The notes under the pieces are model-generated. The model was not told where the DNA came from. It searched no databases and saw only the letters and a program-made list of their open reading frames with translations. Of a stretch of DNA of 64,000 bases, positions 62,517 to 64,000 are shown piece by piece. The DNA is taken from assembly GCA_001414345.1 (NCBI GenBank), contig LLCB01000125.1, forward strand, positions 62,001 to 126,000, written 5' to 3'. The DNA is from Hymenoscyphus infarciens (taxonomy: Eukaryota; Ascomycota; Leotiomycetes; Helotiales; Helotiaceae). The translations under genes and the position numbers were made by a program. The first letter of the stretch is position 1. The number at the start of each line of letters is the position of its first letter.

Positions 62517-62925
62517 AAACTATAAGGCACGTATATTAGTTTAAGAAGTAAGAGTAAAAATAGTATATACTATAAAAGTAATAGTAATAGTAATAACATA
62601 GATAATAAATCTAAGGCTTCTAATTTACTCTATTAAAAGTCTAACTATAAAATATACTTAAATCGTTAAAAAAGAAGAGGTATATTATTATTATTTAATA
62701 ACATAGAATTAACTAAGATAGTAAATATAACAAATATAATATAGATTATAATACTAATAAGTAGCCTAATACTAAGTAATAAATATAATATAATAGTAAT
62801 AGAGAGTTATTATTATTATTATTATTATTAAAGTATTAAAGTATTAAAGTATTAAAGTATTAAAGTATTAAAGTATTAAAGTATTAAAGTATTAAAGTAT
62901 TAAAATATTAAAGTATTAAAGTATT
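61727..62925 (+). mobile_element. TAM-M: L2 arm and decayed core, cut by copia IV
   Basis: TA at 61725-61726, then CTATACTACTGAACTGCTAT (L2). The arm has GAACTAGTTC-type repeats; the left palindrome is intact (ATCACGTGAT, about 62251-62260). The core is extremely decayed: (GTTA)n at 62480-62515, (ATT)n, then about twelve ATTAAAGT units (62828-62920) in place of (CGT)n and TCGAAG repeats. It stops where the copia IV LTR starts. Confidence 0.7.
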
Positions 62926-63388
62926 TCTTAAAATAGTCATAGTTTATAAAGTAATAATAGATTATATAAGAAGTAAAAGGTAAAAAAGGAATTAATTAAC
63001 TTAAATAAAAAAACTAAGAAGCTATCTACTCTATATATATATATATATAGGCTATAGCTAGCCTTCTAGTCTAATACTAGTATAGTTCTAAGTCTAAAAC
63101 TATAGATATAACTAATCTATTAGATAATATTAATCTATATACTTAGATAGTGTTCACTCTATTAGATAGTATTTAGTCCGTTAGATAGTGTTAATCCGTA
63201 TACTTAGATAGTATTTAGTCCGTCGGATAGTATTTAGTCTATTAGATAGTATTTAGTTTATCAGATACTAGTAATCTATATCAGGTACTGTTTATCTAGG
63301 TTATATATCGTCGATCTAGGGATATTAGGGATATTATACTATACTAGTATAATTAAGTACTAGTATAAGTACTTATTATATACTAATA
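62926..63388 (-). repeat. Copia IV 3' LTR
   Basis: 463 bp, reversed; the low end is TCTTAAAATAGTCATAG and the high end TACTAATA. Repeats of TTAGATAGTATTTAGTCCGT type lie at 63110-63270. Confidence 0.75.
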
Positions 63389-64000
63389 TACTCTCTTAAT
63401 AAGTACTTCTATTTAAGTTATTTCAACGCGTTAGTTAAGAGTATTAATCTTTAGTTTTCGTATATTAGTATATGACTTATTATTTCTAATTATATAAGGA
63501 ATTATTAGAATTTTGTTTTATTAAGTACTTTAGTAAGGCTATCTACTTTTTAATCTATTAATTTTATATATATTAAATCTATAGTTCCTTTAACTAATAG
63601 ATCTCTTATATAGTAGTATTTAATAGCTATATGCTTTATTCTTTTATAATATATAGAGTTATAACCTAATTATAGAGCTCCTTTATTATTAGTATATAAA
63701 CCGAATTTCTTTTATTTATAAAAACCTAGTTCTTTAACTAAGGCTATTATATAGATAGATTCTTTTAAGGCTATATTTATAGCTATCTATCTAGCTTTAG
63801 TTATAGATTAAGCTATAATACTTTATAGCTTAGAACACTATATAATTAGCCCTCTAACTAAGTAAAAAATATATTTAGTAGTTAATTTAGCGCTATTAAT
63901 ATCGCTGGCGTAATCAGAGTTATAAAAGCTACTTATAAAATAGCTAGATATGTCTTTTATTATATATATAATATAGTAGTGAATAGTTGTTTTTAGATAT
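62926..64000 (-). mobile_element. Ty1/copia retrotransposon IV, reversed, continues past window
   Basis: 3' LTR at 62926-63388, then the reversed RNase H/RT end of the polyprotein to the right edge, closely matching 40619-41225 of copia III. The minus-strand reading near 63740-63800 corresponds to the KAEYIAI region. Stops and TpA excess mark it inactive. It inserted into the decayed repeats of TAM-M. Confidence 0.8.

Noticed and set aside
2860..64000. tRNA or rRNA genes in the AT-rich region
   Set aside because: No A-box/B-box pair with a cloverleaf context or conserved rRNA stretch was seen; the initiator-tRNA-like match at 48885 is explained as a primer site.

Overview
The window looks like a filamentous ascomycete (Pezizomycotina) chromosome at the border between an ordinary gene region and a large AT-rich, transposon-packed isochore. 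Three things point there: a HET-domain incompatibility gene relic, a secreted fungal protein without visible introns, and heavy repeat-induced point mutation (RIP). About the first 2.86 kb has balanced composition and gene-like sequence. From about 2.87 kb to the end, CpA and TpG are nearly absent, CpG is rare, TpA dominates, and no intact cellular gene is visible.

Layout: (1) 1-1037, minus strand, the N-terminal 345 codons of a secreted, glycosylated lipocalin/CrtC-like protein that runs off the window; 1841-2859, plus strand, a HET pseudogene with in-frame stops and an 8-bp duplication. (2) 2860-10260, unassigned AT-rich sequence split by a Tad-like LINE (4734-9841) with a 16-bp target duplication. 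(3) 10263-25985, TA-flanked elements, an unidentified dispersed repeat (U1), a 27-bp tandem array, and a second, less damaged LINE (18320-23503, target duplication at least 14 bp). (4) 25988-37409, a forward Ty1/copia element (I) interrupted by a PiggyBac-like transposon (27833-30679) and by a TA element that itself holds another. (5) 37454-48429, more TA elements and a reversed copia element (III). (6) 48430-54657, a forward copia element with both LTRs (II). (7) 54658-64000, an unassigned block, nested TA elements, a reversed copy of U, and a reversed copia element (IV) leaving the window.

The most interesting component is a family of about 1.5-1.8 kb non-autonomous DNA elements with TA target duplications, here called TAM, at least twelve copies or fragments. 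All share a GC-richer core bounded by CACGTG palindromes, but carry exchangeable arms: two left (L1, L2) and two right (R1, R2). L1-R1 and L2-R2 look like parental pairs and L2-R1 like a recombinant class. The core contains a reading frame, kept across several copies, for a small basic low-complexity protein (Ser-Asp run, Arg run, Ser-Lys repeats), and one copy has a TGACGTCA site just upstream. No transposase for these elements is visible in the window.

Nearly all retroelement coding regions are broken by C-to-T/G-to-A changes, including catalytic positions (RT second Asp to Asn; gag zinc-knuckle Cys/His to Tyr). Nesting gives a relative insertion order. All calls come from reading the sequence; no database search was possible.
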